Assembly: GCA_903840385.1 (NCBI GenBank)
Contig: CAIMFT010000051.1
Span: 1 to 34,565, forward strand
DNA from: an uncultured Holophagaceae bacterium
GTDB lineage: Bacteria > Acidobacteriota > Holophagae > Holophagales > Holophagaceae
Direction of reading: 5' to 3'
Length of the DNA: 34,565 nt
Shown in pieces: positions 16,756 to 27,595 of the stretch. The translations under genes were made by a program, and so were the position numbers. The notes beneath the pieces were generated by a model. It searched no databases. It saw only the letters and a list, made by a program, of their open reading frames with translations, and was not told the DNA's origin. How positions within the stretch are numbered: position 1 is the stretch's first letter; the number at the start of each line of letters is the position of its first letter.

Positions 16756-19299
16756 CTACTTCTTCTCCAGGGGCCACTTTTCCAGGAGCCGAGGGAGCAG
16801 CCACTGGGTGAGGGCGAGGGCCAGGGCGACGCCGCCCAGGCAGGCCAGGCCCAGGCCCCGCAGGCCCCGGTAGCCGCTGAAGACCATGCCGCCGAAGCCC
16901 GCCAGGGTGGTCCCGGCACAGACGGCGTTCACCCGGGCCACCTGGCGGGGGGCATCGGCCTCGCCCCGGGCCCGGTGCAGCAGGTTGAAGGCGGTGTCCA
17001 CACTCACCCCCAGGGCGATGGGGATGGCCATGAGGGACAGGAAAGTCAGGGGCTCACCGCCCCAGCCCAGGGCTCCCAGCACCCCCGCCTGGCTGGCGAG
17101 GAGCGGCACCAGGGCCAGGAGGACAAAGCGCAGGTTGCGACCAAAGAGGGCGATGATCCCCAAGATGGCGGCCAGGGCCAGGAGCACCGCCTGCTGGACG
17201 GCCTCCTTGGCGATGCCCTTGACCACCCGGAAGAGGGGCTGGGTGCCCACAAAGCGCCCGCCGGCGGCCTCCACCGCAGGGGTGAGGCGCTCCAGGGTGG
17301 CTTCGTCCAGGCGCAGGGGCAGGGTCAGGGCCGGGGGCGTGGCGACCGGCGGAGGCCGGCGACGGAGGCCCTCCCACAGGGTCCAGGGGCGGCGGGTCTC
17401 CGGGGGCGCCGTGCGGGGCAAGAGGGACTGGAGCGCCCGCACGGGCTGGCCGGGATCGGCGGCGGCGGCGGCCAGGGCCGTGAGGGGACCTTCCAGGCCT
17501 GCGGGGTCCAGGCCGGCCTTGGCTGCGGCTTCCAGCACCTGGTGGCGCCAGGTCTCGGAGCCCAGGACATGGCGCAGCTCCGGGTCGAGGAGCTTCCAGT
17601 CCGGGACGGGAAGGCCGGCCTGGCGCAGGATGGGGCTGAGGCGGTTCCACCGGGCGGGCAGTCGATCCGGGTCGTCCAGGGGGATCTGGAGGGCGAGGGG
17701 CTGGAGGCTGGCACCGAGGGAGCGGCTGAGGCGCTCCTGCAGGGTGAGGGCCGGGTTGCCCAGGGCCCGGAAGCGCCGGAGGTCCTCCTCCCAGCGGGTG
17801 CGGGGAGCCCCCATGAGGGCGATGAGCAGGAGCGCCAGGGCAGCCCAGGGGGCCCAGCGGCGCTGCCGAGGCAGGGGCAGGGCGGGGCCCGGGGCGAAGG
17901 TCCCGGTGCCGCGATCGAAGAGCAGGAGCAGCGGCGGCAGCACCAGGAAGGTGGCGACCAGGCAGGCCAGCAGGCCCAGGCCTGTGGTGAGGCCCAGGTC
18001 CCGGATGCCGGGGAAGGGGGCGAAGGCCAGGGCCAGGAAGGCCATGGCCGTGGCCAAGGCGCCGGCCACCACGCCGGGGCCGGTACCCAAGAGGGCAGCA
18101 CGCAGGGCCAGACCCCGGTCCCGGCCCGCCCGGCGCTCGTCCCGGTAGCGGCTGAAGAGGAGGATGCCCACATCGTCGCCCACGCCCAGGAGCACGGCAC
18201 CAAAGCCTGCGGCCATGAGGTTCACCCGGCCCAGCACCCAGCCCGTGAGGCCCAGGGCCCAGAACATGCCCACCAGAAGTGGCACCATGACGAAGCCGTA
18301 GCCTGCCAGGGTGCGGAACCCCAGCCAGTAGACCAGACCCACCAGCAGGAAGCTCAGGCCCAGGCTCTGCAGGACCTCCAGGGTGAGGCGGTGGGACTCC
18401 CAGGCGGTGATGGCGTGGGCGCCGGTCACCTGGAGGGCAAAGGCCCGGTCCGGGCCCGGGGCCAGGGCGGCGGCGGCCTCCGGGAGACCGACCTTCTCCG
18501 GCAGAAGCCCCTTGGCGCCCCGGCCCAGCCACAGCAGGGCCCGGGTGGTGGCCTTGGCATCCGTGGGCGGGAAGGCCGCCACCAGGGGCAGCAGGACGAA
18601 GCGCCCGTCCTTGGTCTCCATGTAGCCCGCCCGGAGCCGGAGGGTGAAGGCCCGGTTCAGCTCCCGGGCCTTGGCCATGCCCTCATGGTCCTGGGGGGCC
18701 AGGTCCCGCAGGCCCAGGGGGTCCAGGCGCGCCAGGCCCGCCGCCAGGGGGTCCGGCGAAGCCAGGGCCCGGGCGGTGACCTGTAACTGGCGCTGGAGGG
18801 CCGCTGGGTCCGTGAGGGGGGCCAGTCGGTCCCCCAGCCAGGCCGGGGCCAGGGTGTAGAGGGTCTGGGTGGTGAGGCGTCCCACGGCGGGGTCGCCCTC
18901 GGCGATGGCACCCAGCGCCAGGAGGGCTGGCCAGGGGCTCACCCCGGCGGTGTCCGCCATGGGCTCAGAGAGGCGGCCTTCGGCGGCCAGGCCGTTGAAG
19001 GGCAGGCCACTGTCGGTCTGCAGGCGATCCAGGAGCCCTTCGACCCAGGCCCGCCGCGCCTCCAGGTCCCCCTCACTGCCCTCGGCCACCAGCCAGACCA
19101 GCTCCTGGTGGCCCACCCCGGCTTCGAGGTTGGCGCGCACCACAGGGTGGTCCGCCGGCAGCAGGCTCATGAGGTCCAGGGCCCGCTCCACCCGCAGAGT
19201 GCCCCAGCCCAGGAGCAGGGTCAGGCCCCCCACCAGGAGCCAGAGTCCCCAGGAGCGGGCCAGATGGATCCGGAGCAGGCCGCGAAGCAGGGCTTTCAT
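16756..19299 (-). CDS. MMPL/RND-family exporter
   Basis: 847 residues with RND symmetry: TM1 at about 15-35, a large periplasmic domain (36-310), a cluster of five or six helices (312-465), a second periplasmic domain (510-690) and a final helix cluster (700-840). The proton-relay type motif GVGDDVGILLFSRYRDE (near 370) and its counterpart GVSVDTAFNLLHRARGE (near 766) mark the two halves. MMPL-type proteins export lipids such as hopanoids or lipid-linked molecules; which one is carried here is unknown. The start ATG overlaps the stop of the upstream ATPase gene by 4 nt, so it belongs to the sigma factor-ATPase-MMPL operon. Confidence 0.92.
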   Translation of the reverse strand: MKALLRGLLRIHLARSWGLWLLVGGLTLLLGWGTLRVERALDLMSLLPADHPVVRANLEAGVGHQELVWLVAEGSEGDLEARRAWVEGLLDRLQTDSGLPFNGLAAEGRLSEPMADTAGVSPWPALLALGAIAEGDPAVGRLTTQTLYTLAPAWLGDRLAPLTDPAALQRQLQVTARALASPDPLAAGLARLDPLGLRDLAPQDHEGMAKARELNRAFTLRLRAGYMETKDGRFVLLPLVAAFPPTDAKATTRALLWLGRGAKGLLPEKVGLPEAAAALAPGPDRAFALQVTGAHAITAWESHRLTLEVLQSLGLSFLLVGLVYWLGFRTLAGYGFVMVPLLVGMFWALGLTGWVLGRVNLMAAGFGAVLLGVGDDVGILLFSRYRDERRAGRDRGLALRAALLGTGPGVVAGALATAMAFLALAFAPFPGIRDLGLTTGLGLLACLVATFLVLPPLLLLFDRGTGTFAPGPALPLPRQRRWAPWAALALLLIALMGAPRTRWEEDLRRFRALGNPALTLQERLSRSLGASLQPLALQIPLDDPDRLPARWNRLSPILRQAGLPVPDWKLLDPELRHVLGSETWRHQVLEAAAKAGLDPAGLEGPLTALAAAAADPGQPVRALQSLLPRTAPPETRRPWTLWEGLRRRPPPVATPPALTLPLRLDEATLERLTPAVEAAGGRFVGTQPLFRVVKGIAKEAVQQAVLLALAAILGIIALFGRNLRFVLLALVPLLASQAGVLGALGWGGEPLTFLSLMAIPIALGVSVDTAFNLLHRARGEADAPRQVARVNAVCAGTTLAGFGGMVFSGYRGLRGLGLACLGGVALALALTQWLLPRLLEKWPLEKK

Positions 19300-20180
19300 C
19301 GCTCCACGCGGTCAATCCATGGCTTGAGGGCGGGCACCATCTCCACCCGCTCGGCGCCCCGCAGGCGCTCCAGCAGGCTGCTGTCATCCAGGCGGGCCAG
19401 GGGGTGGCCCTCCCGGCGCTCCAGGGTCTCGGGCGGGGCCGCCGCCGTCAGGATGGTGGGCAGCTCGGCGCTGTAGCGGTGGTCCAGCAGCTGGGCCAGG
19501 GCGGCGGCCACGCGGATGTCGGAGTCCATGCGGTCCCAGTCATCCAGCACCAGCAGGGCCGGAGTCTGGAGGGGCTCGATCAGGTCGCGCACGCTCTGGA
19601 AGGCCTGGTTCTGGTAGCTGCGCACATCGTAGTAGGCGTCCTTGATGGCCTGGCTGAGGGTGCGCACCGACACGAAGCTCCCGCTCCGACTCGTGCGCTC
19701 CACCCAGCCCCGGAGGGCGGCGGCGGCCAGGGTGCTGCGGCCGCTCTGGGCGGGCCCGTGGATCCACCACAGCTCCCAGCCTCTTCGGAACTTGAACTTG
19801 CCGCTGGTGGCCCACTGGGCCAGACCCTCGGCGCCGGCGGGCCGGATGCCGTGCTCGGGGCGCTTGCGCAGGGCGGCCAGGAGCTTGGTCAGCTCCTCCC
19901 GGCCTTCCAGCTCGCCCACCTCGTCCACCGGGCGGGCCAGCAGGTCTTCCAGGTCTCCCACCCGATCCAGCAGGGTGCGGGCGTTGCTGGCCTGCACGTT
20001 GTTCCACCACTTCCAGAAGCGGGTGAAGTCGGCCTCGCGGTAGCGCTGGGGCAGGCCCAGGGTGTCGGCGTCCGGGGCCACCTCCGCCGTGCAGCCGCAG
20101 ATCCGCACGGGCTTGCGCGGATCGGAATCAAAGATGAGGCCTTCGCCCTGACAGCGGGGACAGTCCGGCTTTCCCTTCAT
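19296..20180 (-). CDS. DnaC/IstB-like ATPase with N-terminal zinc knuckle and atypical Walker A
   Basis: 294 residues. An N-terminal CPRC...CGC cluster (C7, C10, C28, C30) resembles the zinc-binding start of primosomal DnaI/DnaC-type loaders. Residues 51-125 are helical. A P-loop GPAQSGRST (142-150) follows, with Arg148 where the catalytic Lys normally stands. Walker B is ALLVLDDWDRM (208-218). A sensor-like ILTAAAPP follows. DnaC/DnaI loaders open the replicative helicase; this protein could instead be a DnaA-like adaptor with reduced ATPase activity. The gene overlaps both neighbours by 4 nt (sigma factor stop, MMPL start). The Lys-to-Arg change may abolish hydrolysis, so a regulatory role is as likely as loading. 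Confidence 0.8.
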   Translation of the reverse strand: MKGKPDCPRCQGEGLIFDSDPRKPVRICGCTAEVAPDADTLGLPQRYREADFTRFWKWWNNVQASNARTLLDRVGDLEDLLARPVDEVGELEGREELTKLLAALRKRPEHGIRPAGAEGLAQWATSGKFKFRRGWELWWIHGPAQSGRSTLAAAALRGWVERTSRSGSFVSVRTLSQAIKDAYYDVRSYQNQAFQSVRDLIEPLQTPALLVLDDWDRMDSDIRVAAALAQLLDHRYSAELPTILTAAAPPETLERREGHPLARLDDSSLLERLRGAERVEMVPALKPWIDRVER

Positions 20181-21070
20181 GACTCGTCACTCCCCCGCAG
20201 AAATCCCCCCAGGATATCCTTGCGGCGCTCCCGGATGCGGGCCAGGGCCCGCTCTTCCAGCTGCCGCACGCGCTCCCGGGAGATGGAGGGCTTGAACTGC
20301 TTCCCGATCTGCTCAAGGGTCATGGGGTCCTCGCCCCCCAGACCGAAGTGCAGGGTGATGATCCGACGCTCCTTCTCCGTGAGGGTGGCCAGGCTGTACT
20401 CGATCTGCTCCAGGAAGGACTCCTGGTCCATGGTGTGCATGGCCGAGGGCTCCACCATCTGCTCCAGGCTGTCGCCCACTGTGAGGTCGGAGTCGCCCAG
20501 GCCCTGCTCGGTGGACACGGTGGAGGTGGTCTGCTGGAGCAGCTGCAGGCGCTCCACCTCTTCGACAGGCATGCCCGATGCTTCGGCAATCTCCTGCAGC
20601 AGGGGCGTCCGGCCCAGGTTCTGGCTGAGCTTCTGGGTGATGCGGTTGAGCTGCACCAGGTGCCCCGCCACCTTCTGGGGCAGACGGATCTTATTGCCGT
20701 GCTCCGCAAGGGCGTGGAAGATCGCCTGCCGCACCCACCACGAGGCGTAGGTGAGGAACTTGTTCAGGCGCTCTGGGTCGAAGCGCTTGGCGGCCTCGAT
20801 GAGGCCCAGGTTGCCCTCGCTGATGAGGTCCAGAAGGTCCAGGCCCATGCCCTCGAACTTGCGGGCCTCCTTGACCACGAAGCGGAGGTTGCCCTCCACC
20901 AACCGGCGCAGGCCCTCGGGGTTCCGGTCGTTCTGCCACAAGCGTCCATTGATCCGCTCTTCCTCGGCGGTGAGCAGAGGCAGGTGCCGGATCGAGTCGA
21001 AGTACTTGTCGAGCGAACGCTCTTCGAGATGCCGGATGGGCACGAAACTCCCAGGTCGTGGGTTCAGCAT
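20177..21070 (-). CDS. Sigma-70 family RNA polymerase sigma factor (RpoD/RpoS/RpoH-like, group 2-3)
   Basis: 297 residues. Region 1.2/2 begins SLDKYFDSIRHLPLLTAEEE. Region 2 contains GNLRFVVKEARKF and DLISEGNLGLIEAAKRFD with TYASWWVRQAI (108-117), the -10-recognition helix. Region 3 is about 135-180. Region 4 is at 225-285, with LTEKERRIITLHFGLGGED and a helix-turn-helix that includes ISRERVRQLEERAL. It lacks region 1.1 and is much shorter than RpoD, so it is an alternative rather than housekeeping factor. I chose the ATG at 21070 with GGGGG 7 nt upstream; GTG at 21043 after GGGAG is also possible. It heads an operon with the ATPase and MMPL exporter (ATGA overlaps). Confidence 0.92.
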   Translation of the reverse strand: MLNPRPGSFVPIRHLEERSLDKYFDSIRHLPLLTAEEERINGRLWQNDRNPEGLRRLVEGNLRFVVKEARKFEGMGLDLLDLISEGNLGLIEAAKRFDPERLNKFLTYASWWVRQAIFHALAEHGNKIRLPQKVAGHLVQLNRITQKLSQNLGRTPLLQEIAEASGMPVEEVERLQLLQQTTSTVSTEQGLGDSDLTVGDSLEQMVEPSAMHTMDQESFLEQIEYSLATLTEKERRIITLHFGLGGEDPMTLEQIGKQFKPSISRERVRQLEERALARIRERRKDILGGFLRGSDES

Positions 21071-21137
21071 AGCAAGGCCCCCGCGCAATGGGGGGGGTGT
21101 CCAGACTTTATAACGACTGTGCCACCAAGGGCAGGTC

Positions 21138-21518
21138 TCAGCGCTTCCGCAGCCCCTGCGGGGCCAGCTTCACCAGGCCTGTGGAAGAGACGGGGCGCGG
21201 CACATCCCGGAGGCCGGCGGCTTCCATCACCCGCACCAACCCCTCCATGTCCTCCTGCATGCGGTTCAGGCGGTCCCGCAGACCCAGCACCACTTCCACG
21301 CCCGCCAGGTTGACGCCCAGGTCCCGGGTCAGGTTCAGGATGAACTCCAGACGCTCCAGGTCCTCGTCGCTGTAGAGGCGGGTCTTGCCCTCGGTGCGAC
21401 TGGGGGCGAGGAGGCCCTCCCGCTCATAGAGGCGGAGGGTCTGCGGGTGGACGCCATAGCGCACGGACACCACGCCGATCATGTAGGCCCCCATGCGGGG
21501 ATCCCTCGTATTAGCCAT
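21138..21518 (-). CDS. hspR: Heat-shock repressor HspR (MerR family)
   Basis: 126 residues with an N-terminal MerR helix-turn-helix and wing: [20 protein letters not shown] then [20 protein letters not shown]. The C-terminal half is a coiled coil (about 55-95). HspR represses the dnaK locus, using DnaK as co-repressor in Streptomyces and mycobacteria. Its ATG overlaps the end of dnaJ by 8 nt, giving the dnaK-dnaJ-hspR order typical of HspR-controlled loci. I did not find a clean HspR operator (CTTGAGT-N7-ACTCAAG). Confidence 0.9.
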   Translation of the reverse strand: MANTRDPRMGAYMIGVVSVRYGVHPQTLRLYEREGLLAPSRTEGKTRLYSDEDLERLEFILNLTRDLGVNLAGVEVVLGLRDRLNRMQEDMEGLVRVMEAAGLRDVPRPVSSTGLVKLAPQGLRKR

Positions 21519-22578
21519 GCGAACCCCGCTGCTTGTGCCATTCCTCGTCGTTCAGCTCACCCAACTCCCGCATCAGGGCCTTGCTCTTCTCGTCGCGCAG
21601 CGTGGGAGTCACCACCTTGAACTCGACGATGACATCCCCCCGCTGGCCGTTGGTCTTGGGGATGGGCATCCCCTCACCCTTGAGGCGGTGCTTGGCCCCC
21701 GACTGGGTGGCCGGTGGGATCTTGATGGTGCGCTCCCCATCGGGGGTGGGCACCGGCACCTTGGCGCCCAGGGCGGCCTCACTGAAGCTGATCTCGATCA
21801 GGACGTTGAGGTTGGCGCCCTTGCGGGTGAAGCGCTTGTCCGGCTCCATGCTGATCTGGAGGAAGAGGTCCCCGGGACCGCCGCCGCGCCGACCCGCCTC
21901 ACCCTTGCCGGCCACCTTCAGGCGACCACCGTCATCCACGCCGGCCGGAATGCCGATGTTCACCGTGTCCTGGCGGGCGTGGCGGCCGGCCCCCTTGCAG
22001 TCGGGACAGGGCGGGGTCCGGGACCCCTTGCCCCCACAGTCCGGGCAGACCCGGCCAAAGGAGAGGAACCCGGTGCCACCCCCCACCCGACCCTTGCCTT
22101 GGCAGCCCTGGCAGGTCTCGGCCCTGCGGCCCACCTCACCAGTGCCGCGACAGGAGAGACAGGGCTCGGAGCGGTTGATCCGCAGGTTCAGGCGCGTGCC
22201 CTCATAGGCCTCACGGAAGCCCAGGCGCACACTGTGGACCAGGTCCTCGCCCCGCTCGGGTCCGTGCCGGGAGGAGCGGCCGCCGATGCCCGAGAACAGG
22301 TCCTCGAAGGAGAAGCTCCCCTCCTGTTGAAACCCAGGTGGCCCCTGGGCCCCGGGACCCGCCGGATCCCCAAAGCTGTCGTAGTTGCGCCGCTTCTCGG
22401 GGTCCGACAGCACATCGTTGGCTTCGGACAGCTTCTTGAACTCGGCCTCCGCCTTGGCATCGCCGGGGTTCAGGTCCGGGTGGTGCTTGCGCGCCAGCTT
22501 GCGGTAGGCCTTCTTGATGTCCTCATCCGAGGCGCCGCGCGGCACCCCCAGGATTTTGTAGTAGTCAGGATGAGCCAT
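21511..22578 (-). CDS. dnaJ: Chaperone DnaJ
   Basis: 355 residues. The J domain is at 1-70 with the HPD motif at 33-35, which stimulates DnaK. A Gly/Phe region follows (72-100), then a zinc domain with four CxxCxGxG repeats (C140/C143, C156/C159, C178/C181, C191/C194) and the C-terminal substrate-binding domains. It acts as co-chaperone delivering unfolded proteins to DnaK. It lies downstream of dnaK beyond an intrinsic terminator and overlaps hspR by 8 nt. It is somewhat shorter than E. coli DnaJ, mainly in the Gly/Phe region. Confidence 0.97.
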   Translation of the reverse strand: MAHPDYYKILGVPRGASDEDIKKAYRKLARKHHPDLNPGDAKAEAEFKKLSEANDVLSDPEKRRNYDSFGDPAGPGAQGPPGFQQEGSFSFEDLFSGIGGRSSRHGPERGEDLVHSVRLGFREAYEGTRLNLRINRSEPCLSCRGTGEVGRRAETCQGCQGKGRVGGGTGFLSFGRVCPDCGGKGSRTPPCPDCKGAGRHARQDTVNIGIPAGVDDGGRLKVAGKGEAGRRGGGPGDLFLQISMEPDKRFTRKGANLNVLIEISFSEAALGAKVPVPTPDGERTIKIPPATQSGAKHRLKGEGMPIPKTNGQRGDVIVEFKVVTPTLRDEKSKALMRELGELNDEEWHKQRGSHG

Positions 22579-22613
22579 GGGTTTAGTCTAATGCACTCAG
22601 ATTTGTTGTAGAC

Positions 22614-22647
22614 AAAAAAAGGGGCGCCCAAAAGCGCCCCTTTTTTT
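22614..22647 (-). terminator. Intrinsic terminator between dnaK and dnaJ
   Basis: GGGGCGC-CCAAAA-GCGCCCC flanked by seven A and seven T. It works in either orientation and sits in the 79-bp dnaK-dnaJ gap, 10 nt after the dnaK stop. It should reduce the dnaJ-hspR level relative to dnaK. Confidence 0.9.
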
Positions 22648-22657
22648 GATGGCAAAC

Positions 22658-24550
<1,893 letters not shown>

Positions 24551-24572
24551 GGGATTCCTCCTGTTCTCAGTG

Positions 24573-24600
24573 AGTATAAAGGAAGGAATCGGCTCGTCAA
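24573..24600 (-). promoter_or_regulatory. Sigma-70-type promoter of dnaK
   Basis: On the minus strand, TTGACG (24600-24595) and TATACT (24578-24573) with a 16-bp spacer, 22 nt before the dnaK ATG. The boxes match five of six and five of six consensus bases. The nearby CTCAGTGAG (24566-24574) is a quasi-palindrome overlapping the -10, a possible operator, but it does not match the HspR consensus or the CIRCE element. Confidence 0.75.
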
Positions 24601-24672
24601 GCACATCTTCTAAAATACACTCATATTTTCTTCTTTGTTCACATCCAACCCTGATTGGATATGCTGATAGCC

Positions 24673-24861
24673 ATGGTCCTCCGTCCCTGCCCCACCTGCC
24701 GCACCCCCACCTCCTGGGAGGGGAATGCCTTCAAGCCCTTCTGCTCGGAGCGCTGCCGCATCCAGGATCTGGGTGCCTGGTCCAGCGAGAGCTATCGCAT
24801 CCCCGAGAAGCCCCAGGAAGAGGGTGGCGAAGGCTGGAGCGGCGAGGTCGAGGGCAGCTAG
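24673..24861 (+). CDS. yacG: DNA gyrase inhibitor YacG, zinc-binding
   Basis: 62 residues. A four-cysteine zinc site is formed by CPTC (6-9) and FCSERC, followed by [16 protein letters not shown], which matches the YacG pattern (FCSxRCxxIDLGxW). An acidic tail ([14 protein letters not shown]) completes it. YacG binds GyrB and inhibits gyrase binding to DNA in E. coli. The ATG at 24673 precedes VLRPCPTC; an in-frame ATG at 24661 would add MLIA, and neither has a good ribosome site. The gene is divergent from dnaK and ends 3 nt before the stop codon of the ABC ATPase on the other strand. Confidence 0.88.
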   Translation: MVLRPCPTCRTPTSWEGNAFKPFCSERCRIQDLGAWSSESYRIPEKPQEEGGEGWSGEVEGS

Positions 24862-24864
24862 GCC

Positions 24865-25926
24865 TCAAAACAGCCAGAGGTGCTCGGCGGGGATCTCCAC
24901 CAGGCGCTCTCCGGGGGGCAGGGCCACAGGTCCATAGCCCCGCAGGGTGGTGCCCCCCAGGTCGAAGAGGTACTCCCAGGCATGGCCCAGGTAGACCGAG
25001 GCCCGGAGCGGGATGCGCAACACGTTCGGCCCCGGGGCGTCCACCAGGCGGATCTTCTCCAGGCGGATGACGCCGGTCGCAGCCTCACCGGCCCCCCGTG
25101 GCGTGCGCAGGCGCCCCTGGAGGGACCAGCCCTCCCCTTCGAGCTGGGCCTGGGCACCGCTCACACTCCCAAGGCGGCCAGTCAGTGCATTGTTGGCCCC
25201 CATGAACTCGGCGACAAAGAGGCTGTCGGGCTCTCCATAGAGCTGCTGGGGTGTGCCCGCCTGCTCGATCAAGCCTTCCCGCAGCAGCACCACCTGGTCC
25301 GCCATGGCCATGGCCTCGGCCTGGTCGTGGGTGACGCAGACCGCCGACAGGTCGAGGTCGATGATCAGCTGCCGCAGCCAGATGCGGGCCTCCTCCCGGA
25401 GCTTGGCGTCCAGGTTGGAGAGGGGCTCATCCAGCAGGATCACCCGGGGCTTGTAGACCAGGGACCGGGCCAGAGCCACCCGCTGCTGCTGGCCACCGGA
25501 GAGCTGATGGGGGTGGCGCTGCCCCAGGTCACCCAGGCCCAGGTCCGTCAGCACCTCGGCCACCCGGGTCTGGATCTCGTCTGCAGGCACCTTCCGCAGC
25601 TTCAGCCCATAGGCCACGTTCTGGAAGACCGTGCGGTGGGGCCACAGGGCGTAGGACTGGAAGACGAAGCCGAGGCTGCGCTTCTCGGCAGGAACATCCA
25701 CCTTGGCGGCCCCATCGAACACGGTCTGGTCGCCGATGCGGATGGCCCCCTGGCCTGGCAGCTCCAGGCCGGCGATGGCCCGCAGCAGGGTGGTCTTGCC
25801 GCTGCCCGAGGGGCCCAGCAGGGCCACGATCTCACCCCGCTTCACCTCGAGGCCGACGCCCTTGAGGATGGGGTTCTGGCCGAGGGTGACGTGGAGGTCC
25901 TGGACGCTCAGTTCGATGTCAGTCAT
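24865..25926 (-). CDS. ABC transporter ATP-binding protein, FbpC-like
   Basis: 353 residues. Walker A is GPSGSGKTT (38-46), the signature is LSGGQQQR (142-149), Walker B VILLDEPLSNLD (162-173), and the H-loop is VTHD (197-200). The C-terminal 110 residues form a TOBE_2-type regulatory domain. This is the CUT1/FbpC type that powers uptake of ferric iron, phosphonate or thiamine; iron is the most likely substrate given the accompanying binding protein. The ATG overlaps the upstream permease end by 8 nt, so the three genes form one operon (binding protein, permease, ATPase). Confidence 0.94.
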   Translation of the reverse strand: MTDIELSVQDLHVTLGQNPILKGVGLEVKRGEIVALLGPSGSGKTTLLRAIAGLELPGQGAIRIGDQTVFDGAAKVDVPAEKRSLGFVFQSYALWPHRTVFQNVAYGLKLRKVPADEIQTRVAEVLTDLGLGDLGQRHPHQLSGGQQQRVALARSLVYKPRVILLDEPLSNLDAKLREEARIWLRQLIIDLDLSAVCVTHDQAEAMAMADQVVLLREGLIEQAGTPQQLYGEPDSLFVAEFMGANNALTGRLGSVSGAQAQLEGEGWSLQGRLRTPRGAGEAATGVIRLEKIRLVDAPGPNVLRIPLRASVYLGHAWEYLFDLGGTTLRGYGPVALPPGERLVEIPAEHLWLF

Positions 25927-27592
25927 GCAGCTTCACTCCATAGCGCAGGGCGATCCCCATCCCCGCACTGACCAGCAGGATGTTGATGAAGGAGAGGGCC
26001 GAGATGATGTCGATGGCGCCCGCGCCCCAGAGGGACACCATCAGCGAGCCAATGACCTCGGTGCCGGGGCCCAGCAGATAGACACCGGTGGAGTACTCCC
26101 GCTCGAAGATCATGAAGATCATCAGCCAGCTGGCCAGCAGGCCGTAGCGGATCAGGGGCACGGTGATGTGGCGGTTCACCTGCCCGGGGCTGGCGCCGGT
26201 GACCCGGGCGGACTCTTCCAGCTCCGGCCCCACCTGAAGCAGGGAGGTGCTGATGAGCCGCATGCCATAGGCCAGCCACACCACGGTGTAGGCCAGCCAG
26301 AGACTCAGGAGGGTCTTGCGGAAGGGGACCAGGGGCGGGAAGAACAGGAAGACCCACAGGAAGGCCAGACCTGCCAGGAGGCCCGGGATGGCCCGGGGGG
26401 TCATGACGGTGTAGTCCAGGAGCCGTGTCCAGCCATTGTTCTTCCGGTGAGAAGAGAGGCCGATGAAGGCGAAGCAGAGCACCGAGAGACCGCCGCCGAT
26501 GACCCCCAGCAGCACCGTGTTGACCACGCCCCGCATGAGGTTCGTCTGCTCGAAGACCGCCTTGAAGTTCTCCAGGGTGAAGGCCTCGCGGAAGGTGACG
26601 CCCTCGCCCCAGTTGGTGACGAAGGCCCGAAAGATCACACCCGAGACCGGGATGACCACCGTCAGGGCCAGCCAGACCAGCACCACCACCGCCGCCACCC
26701 AGCGCCAACCGCCCAGGGGCAGGGGCCGCTGGCGAGAGCCCTTGCCTTTGAGGGTGATGTACTTGTGGGCGTTCCTCAGCAGGAAGCGCTGGGACAGCAC
26801 CATGGGCACGGTGATGCCGACGATGCACATGGCCACCGCCGCCATCAGGTGGTAGGAGGGCACGCCCAGCTTGTTGGTGAGCTTGTAGAGGTAAGTGGCC
26901 AGCACCAGGTGGCCCTCGGGATCGCCCAGCACCAGGGCCAAGCCGAAGACCTGGAAGCCCAGGAAGAACACCAGCACCCCGCTGTAGAGCAGGGCTGGCA
27001 TGACCATGGGCAGGCTGATGGTGGCGGCGACCTTGAGGGGCCCCGCCCCGGCCACCCGGGCCGCTTCCTCCACGTCGGAGCTGAGGCTCCGCAGGGCCGA
27101 GGCCGTGTAGAGGTACACATGGGGCACGTGGGACAGGCCGGCGATGAGGACGATGCTCGCCATGGAGTAGAGGTTCCAGGGCACGCTGCCCACGAGCCTC
27201 TCGACCCAAAGGGACACGAAGCCCACCGGGCCCACAGCCACGGTGTAGCCAAAGCAGAGGATCATGGGCGACACGAAGACCGGGATCAGCAGCAGGGGCT
27301 CAATCCAGGCCCGGCCCGGCAGGTCCGTGCGCACCATCAGGAAGGCCAGGAGGCCGCCCAGGGGCACCGAGATCAGGCCCATGCCGCAGGAGATGTAGAG
27401 GCTGTTCAGGAAGGACCGCTTGAAGTCCGGGTCCTCGAAGATGAAGCGGTAGGCGTCCAGGCCGAAGTGCTTCTGGAGCTGGAAGAACGGTGCGTCCAGG
27501 AAGCTCTGCCAGAGAAGCAGGCCGATGGGCAGGAAGACCACGACCGCCGTGAGGAGGATCACGGCGATCCGGGCCGGGGACATCTTCCGCAT
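25919..27592 (-). CDS. ABC transporter permease, fused double-domain FbpB type
   Basis: 557 residues, two permease halves in one chain, each with about six membrane helices. The EAA loops that contact the ATPase are EEAARVAGAGPLKVAATISL in the first half and EESARVTGASPGQVNRHITV in the second. This fused arrangement is typical of FbpB/SfuB/PhnU-like importers. The start is the ATG at 27592-27590, 3 nt after the stop of the binding-protein gene. Transport specificity is set by the neighbouring binding protein, not by this sequence. Confidence 0.94.
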   Translation of the reverse strand: MRKMSPARIAVILLTAVVVFLPIGLLLWQSFLDAPFFQLQKHFGLDAYRFIFEDPDFKRSFLNSLYISCGMGLISVPLGGLLAFLMVRTDLPGRAWIEPLLLIPVFVSPMILCFGYTVAVGPVGFVSLWVERLVGSVPWNLYSMASIVLIAGLSHVPHVYLYTASALRSLSSDVEEAARVAGAGPLKVAATISLPMVMPALLYSGVLVFFLGFQVFGLALVLGDPEGHLVLATYLYKLTNKLGVPSYHLMAAVAMCIVGITVPMVLSQRFLLRNAHKYITLKGKGSRQRPLPLGGWRWVAAVVVLVWLALTVVIPVSGVIFRAFVTNWGEGVTFREAFTLENFKAVFEQTNLMRGVVNTVLLGVIGGGLSVLCFAFIGLSSHRKNNGWTRLLDYTVMTPRAIPGLLAGLAFLWVFLFFPPLVPFRKTLLSLWLAYTVVWLAYGMRLISTSLLQVGPELEESARVTGASPGQVNRHITVPLIRYGLLASWLMIFMIFEREYSTGVYLLGPGTEVIGSLMVSLWGAGAIDIISALSFINILLVSAGMGIALRYGVKLHD

Positions 27593-27595
27593 GGG

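Noticed and set aside
15569..16804. Extended N-terminus of the MidA-type methyltransferase
   Set aside because: The extra 60 residues (NHEDTKTTKKN and neighbours) are encoded by the CTTCGTGG repeat, and the family starts at MNPLNDILQ.
16738..18786. A 682-codon open frame on the plus strand
   Set aside because: It is antisense to the MMPL gene and shows the same Gln/Gly/Ala-rich shadow composition.
24551..24672. HspR operator (HAIR) or CIRCE upstream of dnaK
   Set aside because: Neither CTTGAGT-N7-ACTCAAG nor TTAGCACTC-N9-GAGTGCTAA is present. CTTGACG overlaps the -35 but has no inverted partner at the right distance.
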